From: Gelatoporia subvermispora B | Lineage: Eukaryota; Basidiomycota; Agaricomycetes; Polyporales; Gelatoporiaceae | Assembly (NCBI GenBank): GCA_000320605.2 | Contig: KB445806.1 | Location: 24,409-88,408, forward strand | Reading direction: 5' to 3' | Length of the DNA stretch: 64,000 bases | Shown here: positions 11,853 to 23,205 of the stretch, one piece after another | Numbering within the stretch: the stretch's first letter is position 1 | How the letters are laid out: each line of letters opens with the position of its first letter | Translations under genes and position numbers: made by a program | The notes under the pieces: model-generated | What the model saw: only the letters and a program-made list of their open reading frames with translations | Databases searched by the model: none | Told to the model about the DNA's origin: nothing

Positions 11853-12997
11853 ATGAACCTCTCCGGTTGTTCGTCCGTTGAGGAAGCGGTCGTCGTAGCC
11901 CGAACTAGCCCCTCCACCACAATGGCCCCCTTCGGTTCTTCGTCTTCATCCAATCACATTGAATCGCTCATCGATCGCCTCTCATCGAGTTTACCAGCAG
12001 ATGATGAAGATCATCGCGACATGGTACCTACTGCCACCGGAATACGCACTAAGCATCGGAAACGCTCCCGAATGACTCCCGATCAGCTGGCATACCTCGA
12101 AACCGCGTTCGCCGATACCAATAACCCCAACACACTGGCGCGACAAAGTATCGGCGCACAGTTGAATATGACCGAACGACAAGTCCAAGTGTGGTTTCAG
12201 AATAGGTAACGATGATGTTCGCGAGTTCCCTACGGAGGCTGATGCTACCAGCCGTCCCAGACGAACAAAAGAGAAGCTTCTCAATACTCGAAAAGCAGCA
12301 CCACCTCACATTATTGAACCACCTCCGGATCTGCCACCCACGCTGAGCATGGGATTTGACCGAGAGCTTGCTGGACTGCTCAATGAAAATGCGCGTAAGT
12401 TTCGCCCCTACACGCAAAAATATACCTAGCTCACGATCTTCATCAGCCGTCACGATCATATCATGTGATTACCTCTCCATTGGAACATGGCGACGTGCTT
12501 CTTCGGGGTCAGGCAAGCACGATCTCGTCGCGTACATATGCGAGCAAGCGCGATATCTCGCCTGGTTTGTCCACTCATACAGCGCAAGGCTCAAGATGGA
12601 GATCTCGTTCGACGCTATCGTCGAAGCGAAGTTCAGCAACATCTCTCCAGGTGTGGGCAAGGCCACTTTTGTCCTCTCGCATCCTCCATCGTTTTATGTC
12701 GACACCAGCGTATACACCTCCATGGTGGGCTCCTCCTGCCGCTATTGGCGACAGTGTGGAGACTGGACGGAGGCAATGCAAGCGACAGATGTCCTGCGGC
12801 ACGACCTAGTCGGGGCTGCCGCGCAGATGGCGTGCGTCGCAGAGACTGTGAATTCTAGCCTTTCAGCGGGCATCCAATTGCTCGCACCACACACTTGGGC
12901 GACGTCGTCGTATGCTGGCGCCCGTCCAGAAGACCTATATCACGATCCCTTCGGCGCTTGCCTTTACATACGATCTGATACAAAGCTCATTCAGTGA
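11853..12997 (+). CDS. Homeodomain transcription factor, basidiomycete Hom-like
   Basis: Three exons (11853-12205, 12261-12394, 12447-12997) give 345 residues. The homeodomain spans about residues 65-125: KHRKRSRMTPDQLAYLETAF, then LNMTERQVQVWFQNR, joined across intron 1 to RTKEKLLNTRK, i.e. the invariant WFQNRR. After a Pro-rich linker, a conserved C-terminal module reads DYLSIGTWRRASS, GKHDLVAYICEQARYLAWFVHS, KMEISFDAIVEAKFSN and DWTEAMQATDVLRHDL. I recognise this arrangement from agaricomycete homeobox regulators of development (Hom1/Hom2 type); which one is not decided. It is not a mating-type HD1/HD2 pair. An alternative start lies at 11922 (MAPFGSSSSSNH) in better context. Confidence 0.85.
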
Positions 12998-13268
12998 CTC
13001 ACTACACACGACGGACACGGTGCACATGTCTACACCTCTGACTGTCGGTCCGTATCCCCAAGTAGGAGGTAGTGGTATGGACCACATACCGCAGTGAGCC
13101 ACAATTGTTCAAGTCACCATCTGTCTCGTCTTGTCGTAGGTATTCAATGAATTGATCACATGTCTCGACTCTAATTTGTCGGCGCATTGCGAGATATAGC
13201 TTCGTGGATCTTCCAAATAATATTCCGTATTTATAGTACAATCACCGACAGGTCCATCCTTTCATTCC

Positions 13269-14461
13269 TTACCGCGAGAACGTTGACATCGACCGACCAC
13301 TATGATTCCCACATCAGCAACTGAGCAAAGGTCATCAGTCACAAATACGCACGTCGCTGTCTTGCGGTCGCCAGTGGCGACCTCGGTCTTGGCCCTATTG
13401 AGCACCTTCTGGAACTCGCTGACGCGGTGGCGCATGCGAGAGTGCATGTACGCCTTTGAGCACTTGATGTGGTAGTGGAGATAGTCGCGGAAGAGCTGGA
13501 TGTGGCTGATCGTTGCCTCCGCGACCGCTGCGTGCGCAAAGTGGCGGGGGAAAAGCACGAACGTCACGTAGCCGACGTCCTCCGAGTCCGTGAGCCCGGG
13601 GAGGTGCCGGATCTCGAGTGGCGGGTCACGCGTCGTGTACAGCACCTGCGGCGCGCTCTGGATCGTGGGCAGCCGCCGCGCATCGACGAATTCCTGTGAC
13701 GACCGGTGAGGCGCAAGCGCGGGACGAGCGAGAGATAAGGACGCACCTGCAGGAAGACTTTGCCGAAGATGCGGTCGGTCTCTTCGCGGAAGACGGTTGA
13801 GAAGATGACGGTGACACGGTCGGGTGACGCCTGGACGTAGATCACCTCCTCGTCGCGATAGTGAAGCGCCATGAGCTCGCCCTGGCCGCTGCCCGCCTGC
13901 TCGAGCTGTTTCTGCTCCTGGAACCCGCGCTCAAAGGGTGCCGCCAGTGCGTTCCGTTTCAGTAGGGAGAGGGACTTGATGAATGCATCGCGCTGCTCTA
14001 CGATGTGCAATACGATGAGGGAAAAGCGAATCGAGACATCCGGACATATGACGCACCGCCATCTGGAGGAAGCTGCTCGAGATCAATTTCCAAGCTAACG
14101 TTGTACTCTGGCTCAGGCGTTGCTTTGACGAGGCTGCCGTACTCCCTGCTGAGGATATCATGGACGCCGTACTTGACTAGCTCATCCCAGCAGCGGATGC
14201 TCATGGATAGCAGCAAGCTGGTCTTCCGCTCCGGAGTCGACAAGCGGAAGCGGACGCCATCAAAGTCGACAAACTGCACATCGAGAGAGGATGGCCTGCA
14301 TTATTTATATCAATGAATGACTGCTAAAGGACGGGGTCTGTTGCCACTAACTTGGCAGCCTTCTCCGCGAGCGTTGTCTGGATGATGTAGTTGTGCGACT
14401 GCGGGGAGATTAGGGAGTGTTCTTGCTGCACATCGTGCGTGCTCACCTCGAGCAGAATCAT
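13269..14461 (-). CDS. ARC35: Arp2/3 complex 34 kDa subunit
   Basis: ARPC2 subunit of the actin-nucleating Arp2/3 complex. Six exons on the minus strand (14461-14447, 14398-14352, 14295-14057, 13997-13747, 13693-13353, 13299-13269) give 307 residues, the normal size. Visible are [80 protein letters not shown] and [21 protein letters not shown]. The last two exons join KTAT to GRSMSTFSR, matching the family's short basic tail. The first exon codes only MILLE. Convergent with the homeodomain gene (271 bp apart). Confidence 0.94.
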
Positions 14462-15034
14462 GATGGGATCCGTACTACTAGATGGTTAGATGAGATAGAG
14501 TGGTAAGGGGATCTGAGTGCCTGCGGAAGACACGCTGCGAGGCGAGGTCGATGCTGCGTTGCACCGTCGCGGGTCAGGCGCCGCCAGCATCATGTATCCC
14601 TGATCTCAGATAAACGCGCTATTTCTTGACGTAACTAATATTATATTCTTCGCTAGTACTATTTATGGAGTTATACCCTCCACATTTGGTAGCATTACTT
14701 CAAGCCCAGCGTTACTGCTTACTGCGCATCAAGCACTTCCCCCAACCCATACACACGCAAAGAGTTCGTTCTACTCACGTTCTCTATTACACACTACGCT
14801 GATTGTTGGCAGCTAATGAAGTTAAATAGAGAATTTCTGGTGACGATATTCTAGAGATACTGATAGTCAATTATCGGAGTCGTGAGAGGGTCGGGGAGGC
14901 GGCGGGGAAGAGCGTGAGAAAATCCCGCGCGCGATTACCGATCTGAGAATTTCAGAGGGAAGAGAGTGGACTTCAGCCAGCTGTGTCTCCTCGAGTCCTC
15001 CTAGGTTCCTAGATATACATTGCCTCATCTCAAA
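14462..15034. promoter_or_regulatory. Shared upstream region of ARPC2 and eIF4B genes
   Basis: 573 bp between divergent starts, with no conserved frame. The middle part (about 14600-14880) is AT-rich. Inferred bidirectional promoter from gene orientation only. Confidence 0.4.
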
Positions 15035-16974
15035 ATGGGTGCGTTGGATTCGTGACGACCAGGCGACTACTAGCTTACTGTTTCCATGTCGAATCAGCTC
15101 CGAAAAAAGCACAGAAGATGTCCCTCAATGAGTTCCTGGGCGATAGCGGTGAGTTCTCGCAACCGGTATCCTAGATGTCGTACAACCATTTACAATGACT
15201 TCTTGTAAGCCCTGGGATCATGGGCGGACGAAATGGACGCACTGCCTACGGCCCGTGAGTTCTAACCCGAGATAATGACGTTGAGAATGTCACTGACATT
15301 GACCTCCAGCCTCCGGGCGGGCGGACGACAGTCGTGGCGGGCTCTCTGGCCGCCGCGACGATTACCTCTCCTCAAGGCGCAAGTAAACCTCTTCTCTACG
15401 AGTGCTGAGTGCTGACACCGCCATCACAGCTGACCGTTCCGGCCCTCCCCGCGAAGACCTGCCTCTTCCCACTGAGCCCCCCTACACTGCGTTCATTGGC
15501 AATCTGCCCTTTGACCTCACCGATGGCGACCTAGAGGATTACTTTGCTGGACAGGCCGTAAGTGGCGAGTTTTCTCGCGCCGGGGGCGCACAGGCTAGAC
15601 CTCCCTCCCTAGACCAAGTCGGTCAAGATCATCAAGGATAGAGATGATAGGCCCAAGGGATTCGGATACATAGAGTTTGCAGAACTGGACGGCCTCAAGG
15701 AGGCCCTCGCCAAGAGCGGCACGGTGCGTGCTCCCTCCCCCTTCGTATCTTCGCATCCTTAGGCCACCATTGCTTAGACCCTCGCCGGACGCACGATCCG
15801 CGTCAGCGTCGCCGAACCGCGTACGTCCCACCCATCCCTCGCGCGTGACCCGTGAGCTGACCCCCCCGCAGCGAAGGAGCGCGCCGGCTTCGGCGGTGGC
15901 TTCGACGACGACGCCAAGTTTGCAGGCCCGTGGCGGCGCGAGGGCCCACTACCCGACGTGCCTGAACGCGACGGCTCGAGGCGGCGCTTCGAGGGCGCCC
16001 CCGGGCCCGGCGCGCGCGAGCCGCCCCCGTCGTCCGTGTCTGACTCGATTTCAGACTGGCGCTCCTCCCAGCCAACCCGCCGCGCCGCACCCCCGCCCGA
16101 CGCCGGCGCTGAGGGCGCAGGCTTCCGGCGGCGCGGACCCGGGTTCCGGGATGAGGAGCGGGCGACAGGCCCTGCGGACACTGAGGAGAAGTGGACGATT
16201 GGCGGCAAGTTCAAGCCGAGCGCGCAGGAGCCGCCTGCAGGGCGGTTTGGCGGCGCGCGGCGCGGGGACATGGGTCCGCCGCGCGATGCGCAGAGCCCGC
16301 CCGAGGAGGACACCTGGCGCAAGGCCCGCCCTCTCTCGCGCAACAGCACCTCTCGTGCGTGCACCGTCCTTGTGTGTGTGTGTGTGTCTATCTGACGTGT
16401 TTTGTTTCCTCGTGCAGCAAGCAACTCGACGCCCCCCACGCCGCAGCTTGCCCGGCGCAAGCTCGAGCTCCTACCCCGCTCAAACGCCACTTCGACCGTC
16501 CCGTCCCCCCTCTCCTCGCCCAACCCGTCGGGCGCACCCGCCCCGCGCTCGAATCCTTTCGGCGCCGCCAAGTGAGTCCTATGCTTCTCTGCGACCCACA
16601 GTCCTTTGATCTGCTGCACGCCTAGGCCTGTCGACGTGACCGCGAGAGAGCAGGCCGTGACGGAGCGCCTCGAGAAGGACCGCGAGGCGATCCACGAGCG
16701 CGTGCAGCAGCATGCCATGTCGCGGACGTCTTCGCGCACCGCGTCGCAGCGACCTATCCCGCGCTCGACGCCGCCTGCCTCCGTCGTTGGCAGCCCGAAG
16801 TCCCCGCACGCCGAGCCCGCCGCGGCGCCCAAGGCCGCAGGTGTGGCCGCTGTGGTGCGGCCGTCGTTCAGCTTTGCGAAGGCTGCTGCAGGTAAGAAGA
16901 GCGAAGCAGGCGAGGACGAGGACGGCGCCGACGTGCAGGAGGTGACGGAAAAGATCGACGAAGTCCAGATATAG
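15035..16974 (+). CDS. TIF3: Eukaryotic translation initiation factor 4B
   Basis: RNA-binding stimulator of eIF4A helicase in mRNA recruitment. The protein starts MAPKKAQKMSLNEFLGD, then GSWADEMDALPTAPSGR, the fungal eIF4B signature. The RRM follows: PPYTAFIGNLPFDLTDGDLEDYF (RNP2) and DRPKGFGYIEF (RNP1). Next are DWRSSQ and KWTIGGKFKPS type repeats and a low-complexity Ser/Pro/Ala tail ending DVQEVTEKIDEVQI. About nine exons; the first carries only ATGG. The intron at 15379-15429 must use a GC-AG boundary (GCAAGT) to keep frame between YLSSR and PDRSGPPRE. A (TG)n tract sits in one intron near 16371. Confidence 0.92.
16371..16387 (+). repeat. (TG)n microsatellite in an eIF4B intron
   Basis: Seventeen bases of perfect TG alternation within the intron between the NSTS and SNSTPPTPQ exons. 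Potentially length-polymorphic. Confidence 0.8.
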
Positions 16975-18041
16975 AGCTGTGCGATCCCGCGGCGGGCTGG
17001 CTGAAAAAGGTGCCCAGTGTGTTATGTTACAGTGTGTCATGTCTGCTCTCACTTTCCACATGATGCTGTTCGTTTGTTTTCTATTTTATGTGTTGTCAAT
17101 ATGTGCCAGTGATTCCTGTTTATGCCTAGCACGCCCGGATCATGTATCATCCATATTGGCTCCTCCCCTGCCTTGTGCGGTGTTGCTTTGCGCGTCGCAA
17201 GAGTACTTTGAAGTACTTTAGAATTGCACACCATACGTTACTCGCTGACTTGTCGCCTGCGGTCGGAGCAAACTGTAAATACTTTGCGCTAAGGCTTTCT
17301 AAAGAAGTCAGATTTAAACAGTTCCATAACCCTCGCTGCCTCTGGCCAAGGGTCTTCGGAGAGATCGACGTGAACGGATTGTTCGCCAACCCCGTGCATC
17401 CCTTCGTCTTCGCTTTTATGGTTTCCCACGTTCCCATTCGCCGGCTGAAACCGTCACGTCTGTCTTTCCCGCACGTGATGTTCTTAGCGTTCTATCCTTG
17501 TGCATGTATGCTACACCCAGGGAAGTTGCACTGCCCTCAGTAGTCGTGCATGGAAGGTGTATCAGCATTTCCTCGTCCATCCGAAGACGTTCGACTTTGA
17601 AAAGATAAACACCGCGCTGGCCTCTTACTTGTGCTTGATTACAGTGCTTTCACGTGACACGACCCTGCAAAGCCCCCCCAACAACGGTGAGGCCGGGTCA
17701 AATTATGTTCGTACAAGAACACAAGAACCCTCGTCGAGTAAGTCAATTCTGCGGGTGGTTAGGCTTTTGAGACGGCGTGGCATTAGGACGTGCTCAGAGT
17801 GGTGGCAATTTCTATCTGCCTGAGCTGAGCGACAATACTCGTAAGATTTCCAGCCTTTACCGGACGTACGACTCTCAATGCAAGCACCCAGCGAGCAAAT
17901 CCTCAGCAGATTACAACATTGTTCAGCTGCCTGGTGTGGTGTGCAGTCTCCTTTGCATGCGCCCCCAGGACGCTGCGGTGTAGAAATGTCCAGACGGATG
18001 CATTCTATCTGCCCTTGGGTAATACACATAATGCGATTCAA
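16975..18041. other. Convergent intergenic region, no gene recognised
   Basis: About 1.07 kb between the 3' ends of eIF4B and COX12. Several unrelated short frames, none with a motif or plausible exon structure. No RNA gene seen. Confidence 0.45.
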
Positions 18042-18610
18042 TCAGGGCTCAAGCGACGCGGGGAAAGTGCCGCTGTCGCGCTGCTCGTCCCACTTGCTGA
18101 TCTGAGGAAGAGGCGGAAACCCGTGAGACAAACGAGAGCGGAGCAAAATTGGCCCAACTCACCCATTCATCTGCGAGTAATACGCAGGAGGAAGAGACAG
18201 ATGACGCACTTAGTTCAGTCCTCGAACAGTAAATAGGTCACCTACTCGGGCACAGGGAGTTGTACGCCCGCTTGAACTGCTTGCAGGGAGCGTAGTCCTC
18301 GCCCTTGGCAGCGATGCACTTGAAGTAGTCGGTGTAGTTTTGGAAGCTAGAGGTGGGGTGAGGTTATACCGGAGGAGAGGTGCAACGGCCGCGGTGAACG
18401 TACCAGTGCCTCGTCTGGTTGGTGTTGGGGAAGCGGGCTGGCGAAGGCGTTGCGTCAGAAATACGACGAAAGGGGGCACCCGATTTGAACCGCACCGTCG
18501 AAGCCGGCAGTCTGGAGCACGTACTTGCTACAAGTGCAGAAGAAAATGTCAATAATCAGATAAAATGGGGAATGGCTGCGCACAAACCTCTGGAGGTCAG
18601 AGTCGGACAT
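18042..18610 (-). CDS. COX12: Cytochrome c oxidase subunit 6b (VIb)
   Basis: Intermembrane-space subunit of respiratory complex IV. Assembled from six exons (18610-18588, 18527-18496, 18437-18404, 18346-18246, 18170-18163, 18101-18042), giving 85 residues: MSDSDLQSKYVLQTAGFD, then ARFPNTNQTRHCFQNYTDYFKC, KGEDYAPCKQFKRAYNSLC, PNEW and ISKWDEQRDSGTFPASLEP. The CHCH fold cysteines are complete (CX9C and CX10C). One exon is only 8 nt and supplies the NEW codons. Translating without it loses the conserved LCPNEW-IxKWDEQR join, which supports the model. The gene would be missed by ORF length alone. Confidence 0.94.
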
Positions 18611-18814
18611 GGCTGGCGATGGGATGGGTATGACGAGGGGAAAGAGGAAGAGGACGGGCGCGGCAGGTTGACCAGCGCCCGCGGCGGAAGGCGGCGGAAA
18701 CTCGCGCGCACCGGCCGAGTCCAGCCATCGTCCAGCTCTCTCTCCTCCCCTCCAGACTCTCGCCCCTGCCTCTTCCATCTCAAATTCACACCACTTAATT
18801 CTCACCCAACCATC

Positions 18815-20202
18815 ATGGACGCGCTCAAGGCAGAGATCGCCCTGAAGCGCAAAGCCATCCAGGAAGACCCCGTCCTCAATGGCGCGCGGCCGACAAAGTA
18901 CATGCGTCGCGGCGAGCTCGAGCGGCTCAAGGAGGAGCAGGAGCGCAAGGAGCGCGAAGAGAAGGAGGCCCGCGAACGCGAGGAGCGCGAGCGCAAAGAG
19001 CGCGAAGAAGAGGAGCGCAGGCGGCAGCGGGCCAAGTCCAAAGTGAGCCCCCCGTGCCAATCTCAGAGTAGCAAGGCTGATGCGGCATTGGAGAGTAGAC
19101 AATATCCTCCCGCGGCTCTACCATGTCTCCTCACCCAGAAAGCCTGAGTGTGCGCGGCTCGCCTGTGCCCGAGTCCTCGTTCAATATCTCCAATGAGGAG
19201 ACGATCCGCCGGCTGCGCGCAAAGGGCCAGCCCATCCGCCTCTTTGGCGAGTCGGACAAAGAGCGCCGCCTCCGCCTACGTGCGCTCGAGCTGATTGAGG
19301 AAAAGGACCACGAGCGCCACGGCGGTCAGAACGACTTCAAGAAGGCCCTCGAGGACGTGGAGAATGTGGAACGCCTGCTCAAGGACAAGCGCGCCAAGGA
19401 AGAAGAGACCAAGGACAAGGGGAAGAAGAAGGAGGGCAAGGAGGGCGGTGCAGATACTGCAGAGGTACTAGACTTAGGCCTCGTCAAGGCAGACCCCGAC
19501 AAGCTGTACCCACTCATATACCATGCGCTCAAGAGGACGCTCAAGGAATGGGAAGAGTGGATGGACGAGAGGCCCGGTATGTCCTCCTCGCTTTATTGCC
19601 ATGATGAACTTATGCTCACTTTGACTGTAGAATCTGTCAAGCGTACTACGCAGGGAAAGCTCGCCGCTGCAACGCAGCGACAATCTGCCGAATACCTCAA
19701 ACCCCTCTTCAAACTGTTACGCTCAAGGGTGCGATGATCCATTAAAGTGCAGGCTAAGCCACACGGAGACTAACGTCGGTCGTGCAGAACCTCCCGCCTG
19801 ACATGCTTGCCCGCATCGCTGAGATTGTCCACCACATGCAAAAGCGGCAGTACCAGAGAGCCAACGACTCCTACCTCCGTCTCTCTATTGGCAATGCACC
19901 TTGGCCGATCGGTGTAACCATGGTTGGGTTAGTAGTTGCTTTGCGTTAACTGCAAGACTCTTCCTGACGCGCACGGTTTTTGTCCAGTATCCACGAACGT
20001 TCAGCACGAGAAAAGATTTCCGCCGACCAGGTCGCTCACGTCCTGAACGACGAGGTCAGCCGGAAGTACATCCAGAGTCTCAAACGGTCCGTTTCCTTCT
20101 TGGATAGCAGCTATTTGTCTCCATGCTCACGAACCTCCCAGGTTGTTGACCTTCTCGCAAACGAAATATCCCCCGGACGATGCTACGCAATTGATGGGAT
20201 AG
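18815..20202 (+). CDS. PRP18: Pre-mRNA-splicing factor 18
   Basis: U5-associated factor for the second step of splicing. Six exons (18815-19042, 19099-19576, 19631-19728, 19788-19927, 19988-20086, 20142-20202) give 367 residues. Visible in order: MDALKAEIALKRKAIQEDPV, a Glu/Arg coiled coil, the PRP4-like motif NISNEETIRRLRAKGQPIRLFGE with DKERRLRLRALEL, and the Prp18 helical domain with [54 protein letters not shown] and DEVSRKYIQSLKRLLTF. It is divergent from COX12 (204 bp apart) and convergent with JJJ1 (about 120 bp). Confidence 0.95.
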
Positions 20203-20322
20203 TCGTCCGCTCACGTGCGCCGACTCTACTTCTTCGTTTCCTTGTATCATGCATGTTGTATAACGTAGTCCTGGGTAATCTAGTGTGGAGTGTGGAGATT
20301 CTACCGACGCCCATCTGTCTTG

Positions 20323-22413
20323 TCACCTCTTTCCCTTCTTGCCCTTCTTCGTACCTCGCGGCTCGTCACTGGCACCAGGCGCCGCCGCATGTCCGGTTGC
20401 ATTTATATGTGCGAACAGTTTCGTCCGGCTATCAAATTCAGCTTGGCAGATATTGCATCGCTATGCGTCTCCTATTAGCTCATGTACGACACGAAGTATC
20501 CGGACGACTCACCTGTTTTGCCTGTGTGTCTTCCCCGCGCGCCTTCTTCTCCGCTTCCTTTGCTCGCCGCTTGTCCCGTTTTGAGATCTGTGGCAGTGCG
20601 GTTTGCTCAGGTTCTTCTGCGGGTGTGTCCGCTGCAGGGGTGCTATCCCGCGTATTCTCCCCACTGCCAAGTTTTAAGGACTGCATGTGTTGCAGATCCT
20701 CGAGCTCTTCCTCTGGCCGGCGGGCCTTGGCCTTCCTCGCCGTTCTGGGCACGAACTCTGGCGAGGAGGCCCTCGATTTCTTCTTTTTCCTCGATCGCGA
20801 TTGCCTGCTGAACTCGTCCTCATCCTCGATCGCAGCCTCTTGCTGCTCTTCATCGTCCGCTCCGGGTTCCTCCGCAGCGTGCTGTTCCGCTATGCGATCA
20901 TGTGCATGATCCACCACTTCGGCATTATCCTCCTCATCCCCACTTTCCTCCCCTCCCTCCTCGACACCCTCCGCATGCTCCCCCGCACCCAACCCCAACC
21001 CCAGCACCTCCTCCTCCTCCTGCATCTGCCTCTTCAGCGCCTCCACCGCCTTCAGGTGCTTCTTGCTGCGCTCGTGGCTGTCCCACGCCGCCTCGCTTCG
21101 AAACGACTTGCCGCACGCGACGCACTCCCACTCCTCCTCGTCCGCGCCCTCCGCCGCGGCCCACTTCAGGTCCGCGTCCGCATCGTCCGCGCGCGCGGCC
21201 TGCTGCCACGCCTGCGGGACGAACGACGCGGGCGCGGCGGGGGTGCGCGCGCCGGAGCCGGAGGGCGCAGGGGGTTGGGCGGAGGGCGACGAAGCCGAAG
21301 CGGCGGCTTGGCGCGCGAGGTGCGCCTTGTAGCGCGGGTCGCGTTTGCGGAGGAACATCGCGAGGGACTGTCGCACGCGCACATTCAGCATCCCGCCCCA
21401 CTGCACAGGCCGTCGAAGGGGAAGGGAGAGAAACACGCACGCGCACGGTCTCGTTGTACTCCTTGCGCGCATCGTCGCGCGCCTTCTTGTTGTCGCGCTC
21501 CATGAGCCGGCGCACGCGGCGGTCCGGCGCCTCGGAGACGTTCCACTGGTCCGTCCACGCGAAGTCCTTGTGCGTCGCGAAGTTGAGCCAGAAGTTGTAG
21601 AACGTGCGCGCGGCCGCAGCGTCTGCGCCTTTGGCGGGCGGCGCCCACGGCCACGTCGAGTCCCCGAAGGACGGCAGCGGCGTCGGGTCGTACAGCGTCT
21701 CGTCGTGTGCGAGCCGCGCGAAGAGGTTGCGGTAGATCGTGAAGAAGCTCTGTGGGGCGCCAAAGAGAGGCAAAGATGAGGGCGTGAGCAGGGCGCGGTG
21801 GGGGAGGGGCGCGGCGTCCTACGTTGTCGGTGTCGTCAAACCCGGAGTAGATCGACGAGTCGAAGAACTGCGCGAGGTGCCGCACGGTCAGGCCGCGGTC
21901 GCGCGCACGCGGCGGCGGCGCGCCCCGCTTGATGTCTTCAAAGACCGTCTGTGCATCGGGTTCAGGGGCGAGGGATGCCCGGTGGCTGTCGTACCACGCC
22001 CTCTCCTACTTGGGTGGGTCGAGTATAAGTGCATGTACCGCAAATCGCCCGGCGTAGACTTACTTGTTCATCACTAAGGACCTGGGTGTGGGGTCACGAA
22101 ATGTCAAAGGACGCATATGTGGAGGGACGTACTTCATATGCCTGCTGCAGCGTCGCAAATCGCTTGGTGGCAGCCTCCGTGTCGTCATGATTTTTGTCTG
22201 GGTGGTGTATAAGGGCTAGCCGGCGGAAAGAGCGCTACAGGCAAACATTTAGAGTCAGAGACCACACACGCCTACGACACTTAGACTTACCCTGATCTCG
22301 TCCTGCGTAGCGGATTCATCCACCTCTAGTAGAGCGTAGTAATCTGATACAGCCGATCCCGCATCCTGCTCCGTCTCTCCAGACGGTTGGCCCGTAGATG
22401 CGTTCGCACCCAT
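20323..22413 (-). CDS. JJJ1: DnaJ-domain and C2H2 zinc-finger protein (DNAJC21/Jjj1)
   Basis: Hsp40 co-chaperone that acts with Hsp70 and Rei1 in late cytoplasmic 60S maturation (release of Arx1). The J domain reads [36 protein letters not shown] (HPD present) and [25 protein letters not shown]. The Jjj1-specific middle follows: [49 protein letters not shown] and [27 protein letters not shown]. Two C2H2 fingers are seen, [25 protein letters not shown] and a C-terminal [23 protein letters not shown] carried by a separate last exon after an intron near 20480. Between them is a long acidic/basic linker. Ends [10 protein letters not shown]. Confidence 0.93.
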
Positions 22414-22667
22414 GACGCTGCTCTTGTGCGTGCTGTTCGTTCAAACCGTAGGAAATACGAACAAGCAAGCCCTGCGCCTCACAGAAGGAAAAAGACAGGA
22501 AAACCAGAGAACCGCGGTGTAAGCTGGTGCGAGCAGAAAGTTGTCTGCCCTCCGGCTCCGCCACCGATCGCGGTCTCGCACGTGACTCGGATTTCTTGCT
22601 CGCCCCGGCGTTTGCGAAGTTCGACCCAGCATTAGCAGCCACTCGCCCAGGCTTTTCCTTCCCAACC

Positions 22668-23205
22668 ATGTCTAGTTTCTTGGGTTCTCTCTCCAGCGGC
22701 TCGGCCCCTGGCTCTGCTCCTCAAGGTAGCGTCCGAAAGCCTGCGTTTGGATCAAGGAAGGCCGCTGACTGATTGCTAGACATGAACGCGCGCAAGGAGG
22801 CGATCATGGAGTCTGTGCGCCAGCAGATGGCATTAGACAATGTGCAGGAGCTCCTTAACGTATGTTGACCCCGTAAATGCTTGGTGTATAGGCTGTGCGT
22901 TTATGCTTCCTTCTGTACTAGAAAATGAACGAAAAGTGCTTCCTGAAGTGCGTCACGAAGCCCTCGACGTCGTTGTCCAGCTCGGAGGAGGTCCGTCAGC
23001 TCTGGTTGCCCCTATGCGCCCGGTTATATGCATACTGATGCTGCGCCTCCCTCAGACATGTTTGGAGCGATGCCTGCATCGTTATATGGAGACATGTGTG
23101 TGATTTGTACTCGAGGGAGCATACGCCGCTGACACCCCGTTCGTCCCAGTCAACATTGTGAGCAGGACGTACGTATCACGTATCAGCAAGGAGAAACCTA
23201 TGTAA
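22668..23205 (+). CDS. TIM13: Mitochondrial inner-membrane translocase chaperone Tim13
   Basis: Small Tim chaperone of the intermembrane space, working with Tim8. Exons 22668-22725 and 22780-22859 are followed by three more, giving MSSFLGSLSSGSAPGSAPQD, MNARKEAIMESVRQQMALDNVQELLN, KMNEKCFLKCVTKPSTSLSSSEE, TCLERCLHRYMET and FNIVSRTYVSRISKEKPM. The twin CX3C motifs (CFLKC and CLERC) are both present and sit on different exons. About 95 residues, normal for the family. Divergent from JJJ1 with about 255 bp between starts. Confidence 0.94.

Noticed and set aside
11853..14461. Mating-type (A locus) interpretation of the homeodomain gene beside ARPC2
   Set aside because: There is only one homeodomain gene, of the Hom type with its own C-terminal module. 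There is no divergent HD1/HD2 pair and no MIP1 or beta-flanking gene nearby.
15774..16832. 352-codon minus-strand frame opposite eIF4B
   Set aside because: Shadow frame of a GC-rich coding region; the plus strand carries the conserved eIF4B exons.
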